Shown piece after piece: positions 18,447-25,341 of a stretch of DNA of 64,000 bases. The stretch comes from JAEKNW01 sp963678375. Its GTDB lineage: Bacteria > Cloacimonadota > Cloacimonadia > Cloacimonadales > JAFGVF01. The notes beneath the pieces are model-generated. The model was given only the letters and a program-made list of their open reading frames with translations, was not told where the DNA came from and searched no databases. The stretch lies in contig OY782831.1 of NCBI GenBank assembly GCA_963678375.2, positions 2,232,001 to 2,296,000 on the forward strand, read 5' to 3'. Position 1 is the stretch's first letter, and each line of letters opens with the position of its first letter. The position numbers were made by a program, and so were the translations under genes.

Positions 18447-19018
18447 ATTGATTCCCAAATTTTCGTTATATCATAGATATTTTTCTTTATGTGAAATACA
18501 TGTTTCTTTTTTTGTATTAAATCAGTAAATAAATCCCTCCTTTTATTAAACACTAACTCATCTTTTTGACCATTGTTATAATAAAGCCTTTTTTCAATAC
18601 CTGACCTTATTTTAAATTCATTATAATCAATTTCTAAATGGATGTATTTAATTACAGGAAGGTCTTTCAGGCAACAACACAAATCAATTAGACTTCTATC
18701 TAAATTCATTTCATAACCTATAACAGCTAACGATACATCAAAACGGTCAACAAAAATGGTATCATATTTACCCAATAAAGACATTATTTTTTTCTTTTTC
18801 TCAAGAAACCTAATTACCATTAGATGAAAAAACTGTTCGCTACTTAAATCAAAATAATAGTTGTTTTGTAATGATCTAACATCAAGAATAAAACTATTCT
18901 TACTATCTAAAAGTGTTGATTTGTTACCTTGCACTAATGAATAATTATTTAGAGTCTGAAGGATTGTAGATTTACCTGAACAACTACAACCTTCAGCTAC
19001 AATAATTTTAGAAGTTAT
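18428..19018 (-). CDS. Thymidylate-kinase-like P-loop protein with non-canonical start
   Basis: The frame from a GTG at 18934 would make only 168 residues and lack the nucleotide-binding loop. Reading the same frame upstream adds SKIIVAEGCSCSGKSTILQTL, an excellent P-loop. That region has no ATG, GTG or TTG before an upstream stop inside hisS. The best start is ATA at 19016-19018, which overlaps the hisS stop and has AGGGAG seven bases upstream; ATT codons follow. Residues later include VDRFDVSLAVIGY, like the DRY/F segment of dTMP and deoxynucleoside kinases. It is likely translationally coupled to hisS. The alternative is sequence error or a truncated product. Confidence 0.6.
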   Translation of the reverse strand: MTSKIIVAEGCSCSGKSTILQTLNNYSLVQGNKSTLLDSKNSFILDVRSLQNNYYFDLSSEQFFHLMVIRFLEKKKKIMSLLGKYDTIFVDRFDVSLAVIGYEMNLDRSLIDLCCCLKDLPVIKYIHLEIDYNEFKIRSGIEKRLYYNNGQKDELVFNKRRDLFTDLIQKKKHVFHIKKNIYDITKIWESICLSMS

Positions 19019-20286
19019 TGTATTACTCCCTTTATATAAGTCTCAAGTTCATCTATCTTGACTTTCTTTTGATCAAAAGTTTTCAAATCTTTAAAAGTAA
19101 TTGAATTATCCATAATTTCATCACTACCAATAATTATGATGAAATTGTAATTATTTTGAATTAGTTTTTTCATTACTCTTTTTAGTTTAAAAGTGGATTC
19201 GTAAAATTCAGTTCTAAAACCATTATTTCGTAAGTTATTAACAATAGCAAACACCTCAGTATCAATTTCATTGTCTAGCGATATTACTGGGATTCGAATT
19301 TTATCTTTAATCTTGATTTCCAATTCTTGCTCTTCTATAGTTTTAATCAGTCTCTCTAAACCTGCTCCTGCCCCAAATGCAGAGGATTTAACCCCACCAA
19401 TCTCTTCCATTAGTGAATCATATCGTCCTCCACCAGCAATTACGTCTTTTTCAGATAACCCTTTAGCAACAACTTCAAAAACAGTTCCGTTATAATAATC
19501 CAAACCTCTTACTAAATTAGTTTTTTCTTCATAAGGTATCTTCTGAAATTCAAGAACTTTTTTCACAGTATTGTAATCTTTTGAGCAATCATCACAAAGT
19601 ATATCAACAATAGCTGGAGCTTCAATAATAATTGACTTACAACTTACATTTTTACAATCTAAAACTCTTAATGGGTTTTTCTCCAATCTAATATTACACT
19701 GTTCACATAACTGATCTTTTTTATTATCTAGAAAATTAATTAACTTTTCTCGATATTTTATTCTACAACTGGTGCAACCTAAACTGTTAATCCAAACTTT
19801 GGGTTCTAGTATCCCAATCTTCCTATAGAAATTTATTAGTAAGCTAATAACCTCGGCATCAATATATGGACTTCTTTTCCCTAAATTTTCTACACCATAT
19901 TGATGATGCTGTCTGAATCGACCTGCCTGGGGTCTTTCATACCTAAACATTGGCATTATGTAACTGAATTTTACAGGTTGACTTCCTTTATGTAACTTAT
20001 TTTCAAAGTACGCTCTTACAACTGAGGCTGTTCCCTCAGGCTTCAAAGTAATGCTTCTATTTCCTTTATCTAAAAAGGTATACATTTCTTTTGTTACAAT
20101 ATCAGATGTCTCCCCAGCAGTACGAGAAAAAAGTTCAGTATTTTCAAAGACAGGTGTAACTATCTCTTCATAACCATAATCACGACTAATTTCTTTCCAA
20201 ATATCAACAACAAAGTTCCATTTATTCATAAATTCAGGAAGAAAATCTTGTGTACCTCTTGGTTTTTTATATTCTTTTTTACTCAT
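19015..20286 (-). CDS. hisS: Histidyl-tRNA synthetase
   Basis: 423 residues from ATG 20286 (GGAG six bases before; an in-frame GTG lies at 20292). All class II HisRS hallmarks are present: KPRGTQDFLP at the N-terminus, KPEGTASVVRAYFEN (motif 2), FRYERPQAGRFRQHHQ, the histidine motif LVRGLDYYNGTVFE, AGGGRYDSL, and a C-terminal anticodon-binding domain. It charges tRNA-His with histidine. The gene is embedded in the RiPP operon, a few bases from the PqqD-like gene and overlapping the P-loop gene. It could be the cell's only HisRS, a resistant duplicate protecting against the product, or a source of His-tRNA for the pathway; the sequence alone does not decide. Confidence 0.95.
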   Translation of the reverse strand: MSKKEYKKPRGTQDFLPEFMNKWNFVVDIWKEISRDYGYEEIVTPVFENTELFSRTAGETSDIVTKEMYTFLDKGNRSITLKPEGTASVVRAYFENKLHKGSQPVKFSYIMPMFRYERPQAGRFRQHHQYGVENLGKRSPYIDAEVISLLINFYRKIGILEPKVWINSLGCTSCRIKYREKLINFLDNKKDQLCEQCNIRLEKNPLRVLDCKNVSCKSIIIEAPAIVDILCDDCSKDYNTVKKVLEFQKIPYEEKTNLVRGLDYYNGTVFEVVAKGLSEKDVIAGGGRYDSLMEEIGGVKSSAFGAGAGLERLIKTIEEQELEIKIKDKIRIPVISLDNEIDTEVFAIVNNLRNNGFRTEFYESTFKLKRVMKKLIQNNYNFIIIIGSDEIMDNSITFKDLKTFDQKKVKIDELETYIKGVIQ

Positions 20287-20288
20287 TA

Positions 20289-20552
20289 TCACTCCATTAT
20301 CAAAATCTTATATTCGATAAACTCTTTCAGAAAAGAATTAACTTCTTCTAACATCTCTTCATAGGTTGCGTCATAGACTTCCATAAGTAGTTTAACAATA
20401 TCTTCAGAACTTTTAACACCTTTCTGAATAACTCTTACAATGTCCGATCCTGTTTCATTCAATTCGAATAAAGTGCCTTCTATTTTATGATAAACCATAA
20501 TTAACTTATTATTTGTTTCTCTGATTGAAATATTTTCAATAAACTTTATCAT
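20289..20552 (-). CDS. PqqD-like RiPP recognition protein
   Basis: 87 residues, the size of stand-alone PqqD proteins. The pattern GTLFELNETGSDIVRVI, then EDIVKLLMEVYD and a C-terminal helix (VNSFLKEF) is the winged-helix RiPP recognition element that binds leader peptides and hands them to radical SAM maturases. It lies 3 bp downstream of the 2OG oxygenase gene and just before hisS, with an in-operon SPASM-type radical SAM enzyme as probable partner. Confidence 0.85.
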   Translation of the reverse strand: MIKFIENISIRETNNKLIMVYHKIEGTLFELNETGSDIVRVIQKGVKSSEDIVKLLMEVYDATYEEMLEEVNSFLKEFIEYKILIME

Positions 20553-20555
20553 TAT

Positions 20556-21290
20556 CTATCTCCATTTGGTTGTTGTTTTATTTATCTTATCTGAACCATA
20601 AATACAAGCTAAAACAATTCTAATGTTATCTGTTGTGGTAACTTTAGTAGTCCCATGACACAATTTATCTGACAACTTGAGGATTGTTAATTTATTAAAT
20701 TCTGGTAATATAGAATAGTTTTCCTTAGATTCATCAAGAATTAACTCTTCTAAAAAAAACGGGTAAAATTCAGGCGTTGGAGCGATACTTCTATTTTTTA
20801 TATACCCCCCAATGGAATAACCACCAAATTCCTTTTTCCAATCTTTAGTAAGATTTAGTACAACTTCATAAGCATGGTTTGGATGACTCATATCATCATG
20901 AAGGCATAAATAATCACCATCTTGAAATTTATAAGGACTTACTGGTCGTAAAGAATATAAAGGTTCTTCAACAATTTCTGATACAAATTCAATAAAGTAA
21001 TCAGACTCAAATAGGTCATAAATTAAATTGGATTTGTTAATGTGTGAAGAAGTTACATCTTTCCTTTTAAATCCTTTTTTATATACCTCTCCAATATTTT
21101 TTTTAGCTGTTTTAATATGTGTAAGATCTCCATAAATATGATCTTCATACAATATGTTTTCTGTTAAATCTTTATAACAACTTTCAGCATACTCTAAATT
21201 TAAAAAATTCGGAAGACTTATTGCATATCCAGTCAATTTTGGAAGAACTACATCAATGTATTCTTGATTTAAAACTTTCGAAAAATCCAT
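20556..21290 (-). CDS. 2OG-Fe(II)-dependent oxygenase
   Basis: 244 residues from ATG 21290, chosen because AGGAG precedes it; an in-frame start at 21347 lies inside the attenuator hairpin. The metal triad is visible: His131 and Asp133 in LCLHDDMSH, and His212 in KLCHGTTKV, with Arg224 (NIRIVLACIYG) as 2-oxoglutarate anchor, as in prolyl-4-hydroxylase-like enzymes. These hydroxylate or desaturate side chains. As the first enzyme gene after the precursor it most likely hydroxylates the peptide, perhaps at Pro, Arg, Asn or His, all present in it. Confidence 0.8.
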   Translation of the reverse strand: MDFSKVLNQEYIDVVLPKLTGYAISLPNFLNLEYAESCYKDLTENILYEDHIYGDLTHIKTAKKNIGEVYKKGFKRKDVTSSHINKSNLIYDLFESDYFIEFVSEIVEEPLYSLRPVSPYKFQDGDYLCLHDDMSHPNHAYEVVLNLTKDWKKEFGGYSIGGYIKNRSIAPTPEFYPFFLEELILDESKENYSILPEFNKLTILKLSDKLCHGTTKVTTTDNIRIVLACIYGSDKINKTTTKWR

Positions 21291-21305
21291 AATTCTTAAT
21301 CTCCT

Positions 21306-21362
21306 AAAAAAAATCTGCTCTAAAAAATACTTATTAAATAAAAACATGTATTAATTAGAGCA
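21306..21362 (-). terminator. Intrinsic terminator/attenuator after the precursor gene
   Basis: On the minus strand TGCTCTAA (21355-21362) pairs perfectly with TTAGAGCA (21316-21323), with an inner AATAC/GTATT pair, followed by GATTTTTTTT. It lies between the precursor stop and the oxygenase start. This arrangement usually gives more precursor transcript than enzyme transcript. Confidence 0.65.
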
Positions 21363-21375
21363 TAAAGATCACTGA

Positions 21376-21441
21376 TCAACAATGTAATCTTAGATTTCTA
21401 ACTCTGATTACAGGTCTTCTCCAAGTTTTCTTTTTTTTCAT
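21376..21441 (-). CDS. Candidate RiPP precursor peptide, 21 residues
   Basis: The minus strand has GGAGG four bases before an ATG at 21439-21441. The ORF begins MKKKKTWRRP, continues with alternating hydrophobic and Arg residues (VIRVR) and ends NLRLHC before TGA at 21376-21378. It is first in the operon, sits between a promoter and an attenuator, and is followed by a PqqD-like protein and two radical SAM enzymes. Charge is strongly positive (five Arg, four Lys). Modifiable residues include Trp, Pro, Asn, His and a C-terminal Cys. No separate long leader is seen; the Lys-rich N-terminus may serve as the recognition part. It is too short for ORF callers. Confidence 0.7.
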   Translation of the reverse strand: MKKKKTWRRPVIRVRNLRLHC

Positions 21442-21467
21442 GATACCTCCTAAAAAGTATTTAAATG

Positions 21468-21497
21468 ATATGTCCCATAAATCACTTTACATGTCAA
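21468..21497 (-). promoter_or_regulatory. Candidate promoter of the RiPP operon
   Basis: Minus strand TTGACA (21492-21497), 18-base spacer, ACATAT (21468-21473), about 27 bases before the precursor start. The -10 is imperfect. The IS target duplication begins only 13 bases upstream of the -35. Confidence 0.45.
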
Positions 21498-21514
21498 GTA
21501 AATTTCATACATAA

Positions 21515-23440
21515 TGACGATTTCGTAAAAAGTCTAATTATGTAAAGTATTGTAAAATAAAGCATTTATATTAAATTAAGTCTTGATAATATTATACAAA
21601 AAACATAAATATCTACCAATACAAAGGTGGATTTAATGATAAATATAAAAGATCGAGAACAACTTGAAATTCCCGGAATGGAAACATGGAGTTCAGTTTA
21701 TTCAGAACGAAAATTGAAACTCCTCCAAAATTCATGGGCAGGAGTTTTCAGAACCGATGTTTTACCGTTACTATACAGCGAAGAGATAACAAAGCTTTAT
21801 TCCAAAAGGATGGGGCGGTCAACTAAAGAATTATTTTCAATAATTGGAGCAGTAGTTTTACAACAGTTTTTTGATTTAACAGATGAAGAAACGGTATCGG
21901 AATTAGCGTTTAATCAGCAATGGCATTTTGCACTTGAATGTTTTAATGAAACCGATCAAGTTGTTTGCACCAAAACGCTTTGGACTATGCGTGAAAATAT
22001 TGTATCCAAAAATTTGGATAAATTATTCTTTTCAACTGCAACCAAACATTTCATAGAAAAATTTGAAGTTGATACTCCCAATCAGCGAATTGATTCCGTA
22101 CATGTCCATTCTAATATGGCAAGATTAAGCAGAATCAAAGTATTGGTAAACACACTGATAAAGTTTCTAAAAAATCTAAAACGAAAAGATAAAGAGCTTT
22201 TTGAGAAAGAATCAATGAAGGAGATTTCAGAGAAATATCTTGCTCAAACAAACGATTCTTATTTTGGAAAAATCAAACCATCTGAAACTGAAAAGAAATT
22301 ACAAACTATCGCCAATGATTTATATAACATCCAAAAACTATTTTCACATAAAGCTGAAATAACAGGAATGAGCTCTTTTAAATTATTGGTTCGTGTATTC
22401 AATGAACATTGCTCAGTTGATGAAGAAATTGTAACAGTTAAAGCATCCAAAGAAGTTTCTTCAGACAGCGTACAAAATCCATCAGATCCTGATGCAGGTT
22501 ATAGTGGTCACAAAGGTCAAGGTTATCAAACTCAAATAATGGAAACTTTCACAAAGAAAGCAGAAGATAATCCTTCAGAAGAGACAAAAGATACAGAAAA
22601 AACAGAAGATAAATCATCGGAAGAACCACAATTGAATGTGATAACTTACGTTGAGACAGAATCTGCCGACAAACATGATTCTAATGCTCTTCCGTCGGCG
22701 ATTGAACATTTAAAAGAGCAATCAATTGAATGTAAGAATAATATTGCTGATACACTTTACGGCAGTGAAAAAAATGTAGAAACAGCTAAAGAAAACGGAA
22801 TAAACTTAATATCTCCCGTTCCCGGTAAATTATCAGAAAAAGGATTAGAATTATTTGAATTCAACCCGGAAACTTACGAGATTATATCTTGTCCTACCGG
22901 GAAAGAACCTGATAAAATAAAACATAACAAGAAGTCATCAATCACCGCTATTTGGAACTATGAAAAATGTCAAAATTGCATATTTTCAGATAAATGTCCA
23001 ACCAAAGAATCAAAGAAAGGTCGATTTATTCGTTACTATAAAAATAGTGCAAAATCAAGTATCAGAAGAAAGTATCAAGAAAGTGAAGAATTTAAAGAAG
23101 AGTATCGTTATCGAGGAGGTATTGAAGCTACCAACTCCAGATTTATTCATATGACAGGAGCCCGGCGATCGCGATATCGAGGTCTTGCTAAAATGAAATT
23201 TTCACAAACTTTGAAGGCTCTGGCTATCAATGTGTTCAGAGTAACCAAATTTAAGAAGAAAATGAGAAAATTTAAAAATTTAAGTAACTCTTTATCATTA
23301 TTTTGTAGTTTCAACGAATTTTTCGATGGATTTGGGCAAAAATTTAGGCTGAAATATCGTATTTCTTACTAATTTCATTTTTTTTGAAATTTGAAAAAAT
23401 TTCCATATTTTGGTTGAAAAACTTTTTTTCAGGAGCGTCA
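21515..23440 (+). mobile_element. Complete IS1182-like insertion sequence
   Basis: Left end TGACGATTTCGTAAAAAG (from 21515) and right end, read inverted, TGACGCTCCTGAAAAAAAG (to 23440) form imperfect terminal inverted repeats. The element of 1926 bp is flanked on both sides by CATAA (21510-21514 and 23441-23445), a 5-bp target-site duplication. One transposase ORF fills the element. Intact ends and duplication point to a recent insertion. Confidence 0.8.
21636..23372 (+). CDS. IS1182-family-like transposase
   Basis: 578 residues from ATG 21636 (GGTGG five bases before; GTG 21627 is an alternative). The DDE catalytic pattern is seen: Asp in QRIDSVHVHSNMA, Asp in ADTLYGSEKN, and Glu in YRGGIEATNSRF followed by the TGARRSRYRGLAKM signature. 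Two CxxC-like Cys pairs (EKCQNCIFSDKC) lie in the insertion before the last motif. An acidic, repetitive linker (about residues 315-340, rich in Glu, Lys and Thr) is unusual. The gene appears intact and points away from the RiPP operon. Confidence 0.85.
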   Translation: MINIKDREQLEIPGMETWSSVYSERKLKLLQNSWAGVFRTDVLPLLYSEEITKLYSKRMGRSTKELFSIIGAVVLQQFFDLTDEETVSELAFNQQWHFALECFNETDQVVCTKTLWTMRENIVSKNLDKLFFSTATKHFIEKFEVDTPNQRIDSVHVHSNMARLSRIKVLVNTLIKFLKNLKRKDKELFEKESMKEISEKYLAQTNDSYFGKIKPSETEKKLQTIANDLYNIQKLFSHKAEITGMSSFKLLVRVFNEHCSVDEEIVTVKASKEVSSDSVQNPSDPDAGYSGHKGQGYQTQIMETFTKKAEDNPSEETKDTEKTEDKSSEEPQLNVITYVETESADKHDSNALPSAIEHLKEQSIECKNNIADTLYGSEKNVETAKENGINLISPVPGKLSEKGLELFEFNPETYEIISCPTGKEPDKIKHNKKSSITAIWNYEKCQNCIFSDKCPTKESKKGRFIRYYKNSAKSSIRRKYQESEEFKEEYRYRGGIEATNSRFIHMTGARRSRYRGLAKMKFSQTLKALAINVFRVTKFKKKMRKFKNLSNSLSLFCSFNEFFDGFGQKFRLKYRISY

Positions 23441-23493
23441 CATAATAAGTTCTTCACTCATAAGCCCTCAAATCATTTCTATTTATCCAACTT

Positions 23494-23520
23494 GTTCGAA
23501 TACTATCCCAGAAGCTCCAC
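23494..23520 (+). repeat. 27-bp direct repeat, left copy
   Basis: Starts GTTCGAATACTATCCC and ends GAAGCTCCAC; identical to 27662-27688, same orientation. The two copies bracket about 4.1 kb holding the RhuM/TOTE operon. Could be an attachment-site duplication or a dispersed scar sequence. Confidence 0.7.
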
Positions 23521-23610
23521 TTGCCTTTTTGTTTAAAACGACTTAGATAAATAAATTCTGATACAGCGAAGTAACTATAAAGAGACTTCCAGTTTGACTG
23601 AGATAAATAA

Positions 23611-23748
23611 AGAGTTCTTTTGAGAGCATTAAACGAAGATTACAATGTCATCATAATTTCACATGAGCTATTAAAATTTAATGAATCTACTAAAATATTA
23701 TTTCTCAAGAAGGGATCAATTAAAGTTGAAATCATGTTGAATTATTAA
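23611..23748 (+). pseudogene. Remnant of an ABC-transporter ATPase C-terminus
   Basis: A frame without start codon reads RALNEDYNVIIISHELLKF ... ILFLKKGSIK and stops at 23746-23748. The ISHE segment and the following hydrophobic strand plus KKG match the H-loop and terminal strand of ABC ATPases. No Walker motifs remain. It is likely debris of a deleted gene. Confidence 0.45.
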
Positions 23749-23797
23749 AAGACATTGATTATATGAAAATGATGAAGGCAACAAAAAAGGAGTTATT

Positions 23798-24043
23798 ATG
23801 ACATTAGATGAACAATTAAAAATTTATGATGTTGAAACTATAAAATTATGGTTAACTGATGTTGAGCTTTCAAAACTTATTCCATTGATGACATACCACT
23901 TATCAAAAGAATCCAATGAGAAAATTCTTTCCTGTATAAGTAAAAAAGCTCAGATTATTATAAATGATGAGATAAAATCAAATATGCTTCAAGTAGTGTC
24001 ATTTGAGAAAAAACTACAAGCCATACTAGCATCAAAAAGTTGA
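23798..24043 (+). CDS. Small protein resembling a FliG middle domain
   Basis: 81 residues with GGAG before the ATG. The sequence DVETIKLWLTDVELSKLI, then LSKESNEKILSCISKKAQII-type helices resembles the ARM-like middle domain of the flagellar switch protein FliG (a pattern of short helices ending in SKRAAEMI in true FliG). No other flagellar gene is nearby and the N- and C-terminal FliG domains are absent, so a motility role is unlikely. It could be a stand-alone domain recruited by the neighbouring defence-like genes or simply an orphan. Function unknown. Confidence 0.4.
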   Translation: MTLDEQLKIYDVETIKLWLTDVELSKLIPLMTYHLSKESNEKILSCISKKAQIIINDEIKSNMLQVVSFEKKLQAILASKS

Positions 24044-24336
24044 AATTATTAATGTATATACATTCAGTAATCTATTGTTTTATAGAATGACATGATATAA
24101 TCTTAATTTTAACTTAAAAAGAGGTAATACTGCATTACAAAAGTTATATCTATTATGTTTAGATGTTATAATTTTAAAAATCGGTATATTTCCACTTAGA
24201 AAGAAGAGTAATATATTGTCACATTGTAGATAAAGCATTTTTAGGGAATCTCAACAAACGACTTAGATAAAAAAAACGGAAAAGTAATGCAAATTCAATC
24301 CCTTTTTTTTTAAAAGATATTATAGAAGGAATCAAA
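24044..24336. other. Intergenic stretch before rhuM-like gene
   Basis: No convincing gene. AACGACTTAGATAAA at about 24257 also occurs at about 23537, a short direct repeat of unknown meaning. AT-rich DNA just upstream of 24337 may hold the promoter of the RhuM/helicase operon, and GAAGGA precedes the start. Confidence 0.3.
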
Positions 24337-25341
24337 ATGAAAAATGAAGACTCTCAAATAATTATTTACAACACTATTGATGGAAAAGCTTCTGTGTCTT
24401 TGATGGCTAAAGATGGAAATATCTGGATGAATCAAAATCAACTTGCTGAACTTTTTGCCACCTCTATTCCAAATATAAGTATGCATATATCTAATATATT
24501 GAAAGAAGGTGAATTAAGAGGAAATTCAGTTATTAAGGATTACTTAACAACTGCCCCTGATGGTAAAAATTATAACGTTACTTTCTATTCGTTGGATATG
24601 ATTTTGGCTATCGGTTTTCGAGTTAGAAGTAAACGTGGAACTCAGTTCAGAATTTGGGCAAATCAAAACCTTAAAGATTTTATGATAAAAGGTTTTGTAA
24701 TGGATGATGAACGATTAAAGAATCCTGATGGAAGACCAGATTATTTCGATGAACTTCTGGAAAGAATTAGAGATATCCGTTCATCTGAAAAACGTTTCTA
24801 TCAAAAAGTTCGAGATTTATTCAAGCTTAGTAGTGATTACGATAAACCTGATAAAGCAACTCAAATGTTTTTTGCAGAAACTCAGAATAAATTGCTTTAT
24901 GCAGTAACTAATGAAACAGCTGCAGAAATTATTGTTAGTAGAGCAGATGCAGAAAAAGCCAATATGGCTTTAACATCTTGGAAAGGTTCAATTGTAAGAA
25001 AACAAGATATATTTATTGTGAAGAATTATCTGACTGAAGATGAAATAGATACACTTAATCGATTAGTTGTAATCTTCTTAGAATCTGCGGAGTTACGTGT
25101 AAAAAGTCGTAATGATATAACAATAGACTTTTGGATAGAAAACGTTGATAAAATTCTTGATTTTCATGACAAACCAGTTCTTAAGTCAAAAGGGAAGATC
25201 AGCCACAAAGATATGGAAAGAAAAGTTCGAGAGATTTATAAACTCTTTGATAAAAGACGAAAGTCTCTTGAAGCTCAGAAAGAGGATACCAACGATCTCA
25301 AAGAACTCACAGAAATAGAAAAACAGATCAGTGAAAAATGA
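24337..25341 (+). CDS. RhuM-family protein
   Basis: 334 residues. The N-terminus has the RhuM winged-helix pattern (IWMNQNQLAELFATSIPNISMHISNIL), followed by YSLDMILAIGFRVRSKRGTQFRIWA, the family's most conserved segment, and a helical C-terminal half. RhuM proteins are common in genomic islands and restriction or defence loci; biochemical activity is not well established. Its stop overlaps the start of the TOTE primase-helicase gene (ATGA, 25338-25341), so the two are translationally coupled and probably work as one system. Confidence 0.85.
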   Translation: MKNEDSQIIIYNTIDGKASVSLMAKDGNIWMNQNQLAELFATSIPNISMHISNILKEGELRGNSVIKDYLTTAPDGKNYNVTFYSLDMILAIGFRVRSKRGTQFRIWANQNLKDFMIKGFVMDDERLKNPDGRPDYFDELLERIRDIRSSEKRFYQKVRDLFKLSSDYDKPDKATQMFFAETQNKLLYAVTNETAAEIIVSRADAEKANMALTSWKGSIVRKQDIFIVKNYLTEDEIDTLNRLVVIFLESAELRVKSRNDITIDFWIENVDKILDFHDKPVLKSKGKISHKDMERKVREIYKLFDKRRKSLEAQKEDTNDLKELTEIEKQISEK

